A stretch of 10,360 bases of DNA from Candidatus Heimdallarchaeota archaeon (GCA_029882335.1 JAOUKW010000125.1:1-10360), one strand, 5' to 3'. Positions 1 through 7,869 are shown, numbered from the stretch's first letter. Numbers and translations: made by a program. The notes: generated by a model not told the origin, from the sequence alone.

Positions 1-363
1 TCTAATAATTAAAATCTATATACTAATTATTTCTTGCATATAATCCATTTTGTACAAATTGATTTACAGATGATTAGAATCAGTAGTTAATATCAGGAAA
101 TCAACCAATAATTTTGATAATATTAATTGCATTTGATGGATAATTAATTTGGCTTGATATGGGTTAGCTTTAATATTATTATCATAAAATCGTTATTTAC
201 TGTTTCATATAAATATTGTTCAATTTTAAATATCAAAATAATTGGTAAATATCCTACCATGAAATCCATTAATATTTTGGAAATTGATCTATATTTTAAT
301 TCAAGAAACAAAGATAAAAAAACTATAGAAAATATAGCAATATTAAGAAGAGTGATTTATATC
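1..363. other. AT-rich intergenic region with no supported gene
   Basis: All six frames are closed by stop codons within short distances over the first 150 bases, so no gene enters from the left beyond a possible tail of about 13 codons ending near 43. The reading frame of the next gene stays open back to 154, but those 70 extra residues look like translated AT-rich DNA and do not fit the family. A 12-base dyad (TGATT AG AATCA) lies at 71-82. A TATA-like stretch at 289-298 could serve the gene starting at 364; this is weak because similar strings are common here. Confidence 0.6.
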
Positions 364-1539
364 ATGACCACTGAAAAAAGAGAAATTTTATTTCCAGAGT
401 TTAAGTTATTCTTACTAACATCCCTGTTTTTTCTAGATTTAGGTATATTATTTGGTGCTTTAAATTCTTTTAGAATGGCAGGTTTGTTTGATTTACCACA
501 AATTCATCAAACACATTGGACATCGACTTTATTTGGAGGTGTCACCTTACTATTACTTTCATTGATTTATTATACTTTTTCACACTTAAATGAGGAGGTG
601 AATCAATATCATAAATTAACATTAATTGTTTATGGATTATTTATAGTTGGTATATTGTCTAGTTTTATGGCAGTATGGATCAATCATAATTTTATAATTA
701 TAACCGATTTAGTGATGCCTTTGGCAGCATCACTTTACGGAGTATTACTCGCGTTATTTATGAAGGAAAATAAATTTAGAGAAAATTTAAAGAGTCATCC
801 TGCTGCATTGATGATGATAATTTCCATTGTATGGTTGTTAGTAGCATTTCTAATGTCATTTAATATAGCATCATCCTCATTAGATAGAATATTTCTCTAC
901 ACGTATGTATATGGGTTCTTTTCAACAGCATTTTTTGGCCTATTATCATATGTGTTACCAGAATATTTCAATCAAAAACCACGAAACATGGGTAGCATTC
1001 GAAGAGATATTTTTCTATTCAATATTTCAGCAATTTTTATTATTTTATCCAATAAGTACAGTAAACTCCACTTCTCCATTAGTGTGTTAGGTCCTGTAAT
1101 ATGGGGAATATCTGGCTTGATTTTTACTATGTATGTTTTTGATTTAATCTATAAGGTGGGAGTTAAGAGCTCATTAGTTGGATTAATCGGTGGTTTGGTT
1201 GGATTTTTATTCTTTGTCTTTGATACATTTATGAAAGCAATATTACCAGTTTGGGTTCATCAAAGTCATTTTCATTTTATATTTTTAGGTACAATTATCA
1301 TCGTATTAGTTTCACTTGGAACGGATATTTATCTAAGGGGTGATAAAGAAGGTGAAAAAGTAAAAGAAAATAAATTTGATCCTAAATATATCGGAATTGT
1401 TATGGTAATTTTAGGAGTTAGTGGGGTATTATTAGGATTTACAATTAATAATTTAATTTTTGCAGGATATTTCGGTCTTTTTCTTTTCCTTGGTATTTTA
1501 ATTCTCGAATTTACAATTATTATGCGAAAAAATAAATGA
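364..1539 (+). CDS. Heme-copper oxidase subunit I-like membrane protein (cbb3/NorB-type), CuB ligands missing
   Basis: A 391-residue protein with about 12 hydrophobic helices (near 14-38, 52-73, 84-106, 110-132, 147-168, 175-197, 214-230, 238-263, 268-292, 299-324, 341-360, 364-386), the helix number typical of heme-copper oxidase subunit I. Helix 2 opens with IHQTHW and has GG ten residues after H48, as in the low-spin heme helix of cbb3 oxidases. Helix 10 has SHFHF (H302, H304), the HxH pair that binds the two hemes in this superfamily. Helix 6 has YGFFSTAFFG, like the cbb3 GFFLTAGFLG pattern, but its copper-ligand histidine position is T180. The helix 7 His-His pair appears as S233-K234 just before LHF. 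Oxygen or NO reduction is therefore doubtful; heme binding or transport is possible. No partner subunits are visible. The start at 364 is chosen because family-like sequence begins there and a weak GTGAT site lies at 352-356. NnrS-like or another 12-helix family is an alternative. Confidence 0.62.
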   Translation: MTTEKREILFPEFKLFLLTSLFFLDLGILFGALNSFRMAGLFDLPQIHQTHWTSTLFGGVTLLLLSLIYYTFSHLNEEVNQYHKLTLIVYGLFIVGILSSFMAVWINHNFIIITDLVMPLAASLYGVLLALFMKENKFRENLKSHPAALMMIISIVWLLVAFLMSFNIASSSLDRIFLYTYVYGFFSTAFFGLLSYVLPEYFNQKPRNMGSIRRDIFLFNISAIFIILSNKYSKLHFSISVLGPVIWGISGLIFTMYVFDLIYKVGVKSSLVGLIGGLVGFLFFVFDTFMKAILPVWVHQSHFHFIFLGTIIIVLVSLGTDIYLRGDKEGEKVKENKFDPKYIGIVMVILGVSGVLLGFTINNLIFAGYFGLFLFLGILILEFTIIMRKNK

Positions 1540-1541
1540 GT

Positions 1542-1832
1542 CTATAATACCTTAATTATTCTTTCTTTATTTGATAAAAAGAGTTTCACCATATTTACTC
1601 CTCTTTGTAATCTTTCCCTATTGGATTCGTTTATTGCTAAATTATGATTTATATTATATTTTAAATCAGGATCAACTTCAAAATAACACAAACACGAATC
1701 AATTTTGTGGATCATTTTTACTTCTAAACCTAGGTTAATTGCAGTTGTTTCTAATCCAAAAATAACTAATTTTGTAGCTACTTCAGAGTCAAAGTATTGA
1801 AGATTAATTGGCTTTGAAATTATTTGATTCAC
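1542..1832 (-). CDS. Unrecognised small protein, 96 residues
   Basis: I do not recognise this protein. It begins with GTG, and a strong GGTGAT ribosome binding site three bases upstream argues that it is real. The composition is soluble and protein-like: a possible helix around 16-35 with mixed hydrophobic residues, a strand-rich middle containing C47 and C49 (SCLCYFEVDP), and a basic helical C-terminus near 68-93. No signal peptide or membrane helix is evident. Its stop codon lies two bases from the stop of the membrane protein gene on the other strand, so the two transcripts must overlap. It diverges from the CBS-domain gene, with about 110 bases between the starts. Function is unknown; an adaptor or small regulatory protein would be a guess. 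Confidence 0.55.
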   Translation of the reverse strand: MNQIISKPINLQYFDSEVATKLVIFGLETTAINLGLEVKMIHKIDSCLCYFEVDPDLKYNINHNLAINESNRERLQRGVNMVKLFLSNKERIIKVL

Positions 1833-1835
1833 TAT

Positions 1836-1841
1836 ATCACC
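1836..1841 (-). promoter_or_regulatory. Ribosome binding site GGTGAT for the 96-residue gene
   Basis: On the minus strand GGTGAT sits three bases before the GTG at 1832. The spacing matches that of GTGAT before the start at 4299 and, allowing for the longer motif, of GGAGG before 5233. It supports both the reality of the small gene and its GTG start. Confidence 0.55.
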
Positions 1842-1943
1842 ATCAAATCTAATAATTGTAGAAAAATCAGATATATAAGTACAGATATATATCGAAATAT
1901 TACAAATTTGATAATTTTTTGTGAATCAGTTTTAATATTGCCA

Positions 1944-2783
1944 ATGCGTAATATTATCCGTAAAATGAACGAACTGGCAAAAAACAAATCAACATTATCA
2001 AAACATATTATTACAACATTTCCGACTGAATCGGTGATGCAGGTACTTCAAAAAATAGTTACTAACAACATTAGAAGAATACCTGTTTGTGATGAAAGTG
2101 ATATAATTGGAATGATTACCACCACTGATCTACTTAAATTAATTGGGAAATATAGTTTTGAAGAACTAGAAGTAAGTGAAGTGGGGCGATATATGAGTAA
2201 AAAAGTTATTTCTGGAGATATCACCGACAAGATTAAAGATCTAATATTGTTAATTTATAATACAGGTATAAGTGGTATCCCAATCTTGCAGGATGAAAAA
2301 TTAGTTTCTATATTTACCAACCGTGATATAATCATTAACGAAGAGATTTGGAGGAATATCAGAGAAGAAATTATATCAAGTGAAGAGGGAATAGGAAGAC
2401 TAATTTCAAATGATAATTTAGTGGGGTCTGAAAAATCAATTCATCAATTAATTGAGAAGTTCAACTCCTCTGTTCAAAGACAAATGATTGTACAAAAAGG
2501 AAATCAATTTTTAGGTATCATTTCTCATAAAAGTCTGATACGGAATTTATTCGAGAAATTTCAAAAGGATAATTTGAATAAGTTAGATTTATTCAAAATG
2601 TCGGTAGATTCATTAGACTATTTACCATTTTCTCAAAGGAGTACTCCTGTTATGGTGAGTTCATGCAGGATGTGGATAAAATCAAGAGAATTGGAGGCAT
2701 TTCCACTTTTCTATAAAGGCTTTCCTGTCAAATTAATTACCGAAAAAGATTTAGTCGGTTATCTTGCCAATAATTTATACTAA
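1944..2783 (+). CDS. Protein with four CBS domains
   Basis: A soluble protein of 279 residues made of two tandem CBS pairs. CBS1 is about 15-69 (TTFPTESVMQVL then GMITTTDLL), CBS2 about 80-132 (ending SIFTNRDIII), CBS3 about 150-205 (ending GIISHKSLIRNL) and CBS4 about 218-277 (ending KLITEKDLVGYL). CBS pairs commonly bind adenosine nucleotides such as AMP, ATP or S-adenosylmethionine and regulate an attached or partner protein; which ligand applies here cannot be read. There is no catalytic or DNA-binding domain, so it probably acts on a partner. The frame is open to 1824, but the extra 40 residues are not CBS-like; M41 at 1944 is the best start and has no clear ribosome binding site. ATG at 1965 is an alternative. 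The M20 peptidase gene starts one base after its stop, suggesting an operon. Confidence 0.8.
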   Translation: MRNIIRKMNELAKNKSTLSKHIITTFPTESVMQVLQKIVTNNIRRIPVCDESDIIGMITTTDLLKLIGKYSFEELEVSEVGRYMSKKVISGDITDKIKDLILLIYNTGISGIPILQDEKLVSIFTNRDIIINEEIWRNIREEIISSEEGIGRLISNDNLVGSEKSIHQLIEKFNSSVQRQMIVQKGNQFLGIISHKSLIRNLFEKFQKDNLNKLDLFKMSVDSLDYLPFSQRSTPVMVSSCRMWIKSRELEAFPLFYKGFPVKLITEKDLVGYLANNLY

Positions 2784-2784
2784 T

Positions 2785-4197
2785 ATGAATATCAATAAAT
2801 CAAATACATCTCCAACACATATTATGATAAATAGAGATGAAATCGAACTTTGGTTAAAAAATTCAGACTATTTAGCAGAATTGAGTAAATATATTGAATT
2901 ACCAAGTAGAACTGGAAACAAAGAAGAAGTACTAAAATGTTCTAAATTTGCGCTTGAATTACTTAATAGCTGTGGACTTGAAACAAAAGTATTCCCTTCA
3001 AAGGGTAACCCTGTATTATTTGGACAGAGATTATCTAATCCCAATAATCCAACAATTCTTATTTACGGTCATTATGACGTACAACCAGAGGGGAATAGAG
3101 AAGAGTGGAAAACAGATCCATTTCAAGCCATCAAAATTGGTGATAAATTATTTGGTAGGGGAAGTGCGGATAATAAAGGTCAACATTTTGCACATATGTT
3201 AGCACTACGGTATCTAAATTTGAATCATTCAGATATATTCAATAAAATAAATGTCAAATTCATCTTGGATGGAGATGAGGAATATGGGAGTTTTAGCTTA
3301 CCCGAGGTTGTTATTAATAACAATGAAATATTGAGGGCAGATTTTGTCTTTGTTTCTGATGGACCATCTTTAGTTTATGATAGACCAACAATTGTTGGTT
3401 CTGTAAGAGGAATATTAGGCTTTCATATCACTATCAAACATAATGCATCCGACTTGCATTCTGGTAATTTTGGAGGATTGGCTCGATCTGCAGCAAGAGA
3501 TTTACTATCACTTATAGAAACTATGGTAAAACCGAATGGTGAGGTATTAATAGAAGGATTCTATGATGATGTTCTAAAACCAACAGCAAAAGAATTGGAT
3601 CTATTGAATAGTCTAGAAGAATTTTATGATAAAATAATTGCAAATAATAATTTAACATTATCACCTCATCAAAACGATAAAAACAACTCTTTTTTAAATC
3701 AATTATGGCCAACATTCAATATAAATGGATTGAAGACAGGGGGGGTAAAAGAATTACAAAGAACCATTATACCTAGTGAAGCAATTGTTAGCATTGACTG
3801 TAGATTAGTGCCAAATCAAAGTCCAAAAGACATTCAAATTAAGATATCAAAACACATACAAAATTGGGCAAAACAAGAAAATATATCGAATTCAATAAAC
3901 ATAGAGTTTGAGCATTCAATGGAACCTGTCTCAAGTTCAATAAATGATGAACGAATTGATCTATTAATCTCGGCTTTAAGTAAAGGCTTCAAAATTTCAC
4001 CTATTGTTGTACCAAGACTGGGAGGGTCTCTGCCACTTTACTTATTTCCTAAATATCTAGGAATACCTGTATTTCTCGTCCCCTATGCTCTTCCTGATGA
4101 GAAAAACCATGCACCAAATGAAAATTTGGATATTCCATATTTTGAATCAGGCGTATATAGTACCACATTCTTACTTTATGAATTTGCTCATCGATAA
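2785..4197 (+). CDS. M20 family metallopeptidase (dipeptidase/deacylase type)
   Basis: A 470-residue cytoplasmic zinc hydrolase of the M20 family, which cleaves dipeptides or N-acyl amino acids. The site is complete: H96 and D98 in GHYDVQP, bridging D129 in GRGSADNKGQ, general base E165 and metal ligand E166 in DGDEEYGS, D192 in SDGPS, H225 in SDLHSG of the lid/dimerisation domain, and the last ligand H442 in NHAPNENLD. GGSLPLYLF near 413-421 also fits the family. Length is usual for the carnosinase-like branch. There is no signal peptide. The ATG at 2785 follows the upstream stop by one base and lacks its own clear ribosome binding site, consistent with translational coupling; TTG at 2764 and ATG at 2824 are alternatives. 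The exact substrate cannot be inferred, so no gene symbol is given. Confidence 0.9.
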   Translation: MNINKSNTSPTHIMINRDEIELWLKNSDYLAELSKYIELPSRTGNKEEVLKCSKFALELLNSCGLETKVFPSKGNPVLFGQRLSNPNNPTILIYGHYDVQPEGNREEWKTDPFQAIKIGDKLFGRGSADNKGQHFAHMLALRYLNLNHSDIFNKINVKFILDGDEEYGSFSLPEVVINNNEILRADFVFVSDGPSLVYDRPTIVGSVRGILGFHITIKHNASDLHSGNFGGLARSAARDLLSLIETMVKPNGEVLIEGFYDDVLKPTAKELDLLNSLEEFYDKIIANNNLTLSPHQNDKNNSFLNQLWPTFNINGLKTGGVKELQRTIIPSEAIVSIDCRLVPNQSPKDIQIKISKHIQNWAKQENISNSINIEFEHSMEPVSSSINDERIDLLISALSKGFKISPIVVPRLGGSLPLYLFPKYLGIPVFLVPYALPDEKNHAPNENLDIPYFESGVYSTTFLLYEFAHR

Positions 4198-4246
4198 TGT
4201 GTAGTAATTCTATCAATAAATTTTAATTTAATCAAAGATAAAACAA

Positions 4247-4257
4247 TATATATAAAA
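4247..4257 (+). promoter_or_regulatory. Probable TATA box for the DNA-binding protein gene
   Basis: TATATATAAAA is preceded by an A-rich stretch that could act as a BRE element. A start of transcription about 25 bases downstream would give a leader of roughly 20 bases carrying the GTGAT ribosome binding site at 4291-4295. It is the only strong TATA-like string in the 4198-4298 gap. Confidence 0.5.
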
Positions 4258-4298
4258 ATAATTGTGCGCAATCTAAAATTAACCATCGCAGTGATAAC

Positions 4299-4820
4299 AT
4301 GTACAAGAATCCCGCAAGAAAAGGTCCAAATCGAGTTTGGAATGCATATCGTAATTTACGAGTTCCTGAAGAATTATTTGACGAAGTAAAAAAATATATG
4401 GAACAAAGAAAGTATGAATATTTACAGAATAGAGAAGGGCTGGATGAGACCTTTCCGGGAAGTTTGGAGACTAGTAATGAATTCCTCTCTAGCATGAGTC
4501 CTGAAGTACAATCATTAACTACAACCATGTTAAAACGAATTATTCGAGAAGAGTTTGAGAACTTTAAGGATTCTAGCATCAACTCCAGCGGTACAAAATC
4601 ATTTGAAGATTTAACTCCGAGGAAACTCACTTCAAAAGAAAGAGTTATGGAAGTGCTTGAAAATCATCCAAATCAGGAGTTAACAACCCTTCAAATAGAG
4701 GAATTATTGGGAATACCAGGACCTACTTGTAGACAAGCTGCAAGAGAAATAGCTGATGAAAATTCAAATGTAATCAAACTACCTGGTAGACCAAACAGAT
4801 TTAAATTTATTCCTAATTGA
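4299..4820 (+). CDS. Putative DNA-binding regulator with C-terminal winged helix
   Basis: A 173-residue soluble protein that I cannot assign to a named family. Residues 18-40 (RNLRVPEELFDEVKKYM...) read as a short strand plus amphipathic helix, reminiscent of ribbon-helix-helix proteins. The middle, about 45-110, is polar and low in order, with one helix near 68-90. The C-terminus, about 111-172, fits a winged helix: helix 111-121, helix 127-137 (TLQIEELLG), a likely recognition helix at 140-152 (GPTCRQAAREIAD), then a strand/wing ending RPNRFKFI. GTGAT three bases before the ATG supports the start. It precedes the oxidoreductase operon on the same strand with a gap of about 110 bases, so it may regulate that operon; this is inference from position only. 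Confidence 0.65.
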   Translation: MYKNPARKGPNRVWNAYRNLRVPEELFDEVKKYMEQRKYEYLQNREGLDETFPGSLETSNEFLSSMSPEVQSLTTTMLKRIIREEFENFKDSSINSSGTKSFEDLTPRKLTSKERVMEVLENHPNQELTTLQIEELLGIPGPTCRQAAREIADENSNVIKLPGRPNRFKFIPN

Positions 4821-4930
4821 ACAAATCATTTGAGATAAACTTTCAACTGTAAAGATTTTTAATGAAAGTAGATTTTTAAGTGAATCTGCAAAATAAGACT
4901 TTTTTTAGTTGGATTACATTATCAAATCAT

Positions 4931-5233
4931 ATGGATACTGATTCTATCCCGAATGAAAACATTCAGAGTAACGAACGCTTCGATGTTTATCTAGTGGGTA
5001 ATAAGCATAATCGTATTTTTGCTGTTGATAGGAATAGATGCAAAGGATGTAAAATCTGTACGTCTATTTGCCCATATAATGCGATATTCATGGGAAAAGT
5101 GAAATCACATAGAGGTTTTATTTATCCAATTGAAAATGGCAAATGCACTGCATGCAAACAGTGTGTTTACATATGTCCCGATTTTGCACTATCTATTCAT
5201 GATGCTGCAGACATCACAGAGGAGGCTAAATAA
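4931..5233 (+). CDS. korD: 2-oxoacid:ferredoxin oxidoreductase, delta (ferredoxin) subunit
   Basis: A 100-residue two-cluster ferredoxin that carries electrons from the thiamine-diphosphate site to free ferredoxin. Two [4Fe-4S] motifs are intact: C37, C40, C43 and C47 in CKGCKICTSICP, and C72, C75, C78 and C82 in CTACKQCVYICP. It is the first gene of the operon, and its TAA overlaps the ATG of the alpha subunit by one base. The start is uncertain. ATG at 4931 gives the usual length; a GTG at 4880 would add 17 residues, but that stretch is not ferredoxin-like and contains a run of seven T at 4900-4906 better explained as terminator or leader sequence. GATTTTTAAG at 4871-4880 is a possible TATA element. 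No good ribosome binding site is seen for either start. Confidence 0.85.
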   Translation: MDTDSIPNENIQSNERFDVYLVGNKHNRIFAVDRNRCKGCKICTSICPYNAIFMGKVKSHRGFIYPIENGKCTACKQCVYICPDFALSIHDAADITEEAK

Positions 5234-6396
5234 TGTCAGAGAATAAATTAGTAGAAGAACCCAGAGTTCTTGCAGGTCCACAATTTAATTCAGGTAACTT
5301 TGCAGTAGCAGAAGCAGCACTTTTTGCTGGTCTTCATGGTTATTTTGGATATCCCATTACACCTTCAACAACGATAATGGAAAGATTGGCTTCTAGGTTG
5401 CCTTATGTTGAAAAACCAGGTGCATTTCTCCAAGCAGAAGATGAGATCGCAAGTATAACTGCAGTTATTGGATGTTCATGGACTCGAAATAAAGCAATGA
5501 CTGCTACATCGGGACCTGGTTTTTCATTAATGCAAGAAGGTATTGGATTAGCAACTTTTACTGAGACTCCTTTAGTAGTTGTAAATGTCATGAGAGGGGG
5601 TCCATCAACGGGTCTTCCCACCTTCCCTGCACAACAAGAACTAATGCAAGCGCATTTCGGATCTCATGGTGATTATATGGTACCTACATTTGCACCTAAT
5701 AATGTTCAGGAATGTTTTGATTTAACAATCGAAGCCTTTAATGCTTCTGAAGCACTAAGAACACCAGTGTTTGTTTTGACAGATCAGATCCTTTCAACAT
5801 TAAAAGAAAGATTTCTCATCCCCAAAAAGGAAAATATTGAATTAGTTAACAGATCCAGTCCTGATAATCCACACATTACCTGGAAAGGAGAAACTATTTC
5901 GTCAAATTTAGTACTACCGATGAATTGTTTTGGTGAAGAATCCAAGGCATTTGCTACTGGATTAAGCCATGATGATACAGGTCATGTAGATCTAAGCGCG
6001 GATACCTATGAACTACTGATGAATAGATTAAAAGAAAAAATTCTTACGTATCAACATTTATTCCCCAAACCCGAGAAATATTTGATTGATGATGCTGATA
6101 CAGTTGTTGTTGCTTATGGTAGTACTGCAAGATCCGCAAAATATGCAGTCAATAGCGCAAGAAAGAAGGGTATTAAAGCCGGTTTATACCGATTAAGAAC
6201 TATTTGGCCCTTTCCAAAAGATGATATTATTCAATCCCTAAGAGGAAAAAGAATTATTGTTGTTGAAATGTCATCAGGACAACTAATTTGGCCCGTAGAG
6301 AGATATTTAAAACAAGATGTAGAGCATATCGGCTATCTAAGGGGTTCTGTACCTCCACCGTCGTTAATTAGAAAGAAAATAGAAGGAGTTAATTAA
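5233..6396 (+). CDS. korA: 2-oxoacid:ferredoxin oxidoreductase, alpha subunit (KorA type)
   Basis: A 387-residue subunit carrying the pyrimidine-binding half of the thiamine diphosphate site and the following transketolase-C-like domain. Diagnostic motifs are GYPITPST (39-46), QAEDE (67-71, with the glutamates expected near the cofactor ring), TATSGPGFSLMQE (90-102) and GGPSTGLPTFPAQQ (122-135). The C-terminal domain begins near 290 (VVVAYGSTARSAKYAV). This arrangement fits 2-oxoglutarate or branched-chain 2-oxoacid:ferredoxin oxidoreductases; the two are hard to separate by eye, and 2-oxoglutarate is favoured from the beta partner. GGAGG at 5221-5225 lies seven bases before the ATG. The beta subunit starts immediately after its stop codon. 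Confidence 0.92.
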   Translation: MSENKLVEEPRVLAGPQFNSGNFAVAEAALFAGLHGYFGYPITPSTTIMERLASRLPYVEKPGAFLQAEDEIASITAVIGCSWTRNKAMTATSGPGFSLMQEGIGLATFTETPLVVVNVMRGGPSTGLPTFPAQQELMQAHFGSHGDYMVPTFAPNNVQECFDLTIEAFNASEALRTPVFVLTDQILSTLKERFLIPKKENIELVNRSSPDNPHITWKGETISSNLVLPMNCFGEESKAFATGLSHDDTGHVDLSADTYELLMNRLKEKILTYQHLFPKPEKYLIDDADTVVVAYGSTARSAKYAVNSARKKGIKAGLYRLRTIWPFPKDDIIQSLRGKRIIVVEMSSGQLIWPVERYLKQDVEHIGYLRGSVPPPSLIRKKIEGVN

Positions 6397-7224
6397 ATGG
6401 TCACAATAAAATTTGATTTACTAGGACATAATAATGAAGTAGATTTGACAAGTAGGATGTTACCTCACATTTGGTGCAGTGGTTGTAGTTTAGGAACTAA
6501 TGTACAATCTTTTATTAGAGGCGCAATTTCTGCTGGTTTAAATCTAGATAGAGAGGTAGTAATGGTTAGTGGAATTGGATGTACCGGAAGAGCATCGGGA
6601 TATATAGAAGCCGATGGTTTTCATACAACTCATGGAAGAGCAATTGCATTTGCAACTGGAGTCAAATTAGGAAATCCAAATCTAGAGGTAGTTGTATTTT
6701 CTGGAGATGGTGATTTATTTGCAATAGGTGGAAATCACTTTATCCATGCTGCTCGAAGAAAAGAAGATTTAACAGTAATTTGTACAAACAATTCAACATA
6801 TGGTTTAACAGGAGGTCAAGCTAGTCCTACTACATTTGAAAATACTTACACTCCTACTACAATAGAAAAAAATGATAAGCCATTTGATTTGGTGAATCTT
6901 GCCTTGGGAGCAGGTGCAGCTTTTGTAGCTAGATATACTTCTGCACATTATAAAATTCTTCCAAGAATTATAAAAGAGGCTTTACAAACCAAAGGTATGG
7001 CATTTATCGATTTAATTTCAGGTTGTCCTGCCATTTATGGTAAAAAAAATGGTTATCCAACAGGTGAAATAATGGTTCAAAATTTTCTGGAATCTTCAGT
7101 AGATATTGTTCCTGATGATGAAGGTACATATTTATTACCCGAGAATACAGCTGTTCATTTTGATCAAGGAAAAGGATATACCAAAATCCCCGTGGGTATT
7201 TTTAGAAGAGGTGAAAAGAAATGA
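6397..7224 (+). CDS. korB: 2-oxoacid:ferredoxin oxidoreductase, beta subunit (KorB type)
   Basis: A 275-residue subunit that binds the diphosphate end of thiamine diphosphate and a [4Fe-4S] cluster. The cofactor motif runs from GDGD (103-106) to NN (131-132). HTTHGRAIAFATG (76-88) and IGGNHFIHAARR (110-121) are typical of KorB and its close relatives. Candidate cluster cysteines are C27 and C30 (WCSGC), C62 (GIGCTGRA) and C210 (SGCPAIYG). The usual CPGCG of the family appears here as CSGCS, keeping the cysteines but not the proline and second glycine. GGAGT at 6385-6389 is the ribosome binding site. The gamma gene overlaps the stop in an ATGA arrangement. Confidence 0.92.
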   Translation: MVTIKFDLLGHNNEVDLTSRMLPHIWCSGCSLGTNVQSFIRGAISAGLNLDREVVMVSGIGCTGRASGYIEADGFHTTHGRAIAFATGVKLGNPNLEVVVFSGDGDLFAIGGNHFIHAARRKEDLTVICTNNSTYGLTGGQASPTTFENTYTPTTIEKNDKPFDLVNLALGAGAAFVARYTSAHYKILPRIIKEALQTKGMAFIDLISGCPAIYGKKNGYPTGEIMVQNFLESSVDIVPDDEGTYLLPENTAVHFDQGKGYTKIPVGIFRRGEKK

Positions 7225-7859
7225 ACCTAAAAATAAAAATTGCAGGAATTGGAGGACAAGGTGTTCAATTTTTCGGTAAATTACTAGGAGAAGCTGCATT
7301 CAAACAGGGATTGAATGTATCACAAGGTGTAATATATGAACCATCCACTACCGGTGGTTTAACAGTGGCAGATATTACCCTTGCTCATGCAGATGAGGAA
7401 ATAATCTTTCCATATATTGAGGAACCAAATATCCTAATTGTTTTTGCACAAAGATGTTGGGATGATTACAAGCATCTAGTTACTGAAAATACAATACTCT
7501 TGGTAGATCAAAGCAATGTTCAGGATTTCAATCCAAATGAGAGCAGATTATCACTTCACTTACCTTTCTCTAAAATCGCACTTGATATCGGTTCTGAAAG
7601 TGTAATGAATGTAGTAGCACTCGGTTTTATTTCTGAAATGCTTGATATCAGTGATAATCATGTACATACTATATTAAAAAATCTTTCACCAGAAGATGCA
7701 ATGGTGCTTGAACTTTTAGAAGTTGCACCTGAAAATTTTGAAGAATCATTAATCAAGTCATCTCCCAAGAAATTTCAAGAAATGAATCTAAAAGCATTTA
7801 AAATGGGTTATAATTTGTCATTAAAGGAAGATTACTCCAAGTCTGAAGTTTTAAATTAA
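7221..7859 (+). CDS. korC: 2-oxoacid:ferredoxin oxidoreductase, gamma subunit
   Basis: A 212-residue subunit of the POR/KOR gamma family, which packs against the catalytic alpha-beta core in the oxidoreductase complex. The N-terminal IAGIGGQGV (7-15) is the family hallmark, and PSTTGGLTVADI (41-52) corresponds to the usual conserved G-P-E-x-R-G-G region, here with the Glu and Arg altered. The length is normal, or slightly long because of a lysine- and serine-rich tail after about 185. Its ATG overlaps the beta-subunit stop; GAGGTGA at 7208-7214 is the ribosome binding site. It is the last gene of the operon. A regulator gene converges on it with a ten-base gap and no evident terminator between them. 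Confidence 0.9.
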   Translation: MNLKIKIAGIGGQGVQFFGKLLGEAAFKQGLNVSQGVIYEPSTTGGLTVADITLAHADEEIIFPYIEEPNILIVFAQRCWDDYKHLVTENTILLVDQSNVQDFNPNESRLSLHLPFSKIALDIGSESVMNVVALGFISEMLDISDNHVHTILKNLSPEDAMVLELLEVAPENFEESLIKSSPKKFQEMNLKAFKMGYNLSLKEDYSKSEVLN

Positions 7860-7869
7860 CCTATATAAA

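Noticed and set aside
154..363. N-terminal extension of the oxidase-like gene by 70 residues
   Set aside because: The added residues resemble translated AT-rich intergenic DNA, and the family-like first helix begins shortly after the ATG at 364, which has a weak ribosome binding site.
1824..1943. N-terminal extension of the CBS-domain gene by 40 residues
   Set aside because: The extension is not CBS-like and would overlap the start and ribosome binding site of the divergent small gene.
4232..4630. Minus-strand open frame of 132 codons
   Set aside because: It lies antisense to the start of the DNA-binding protein gene, which has a TATA box, ribosome binding site and recognisable domain; the antisense product looks like a shadow.
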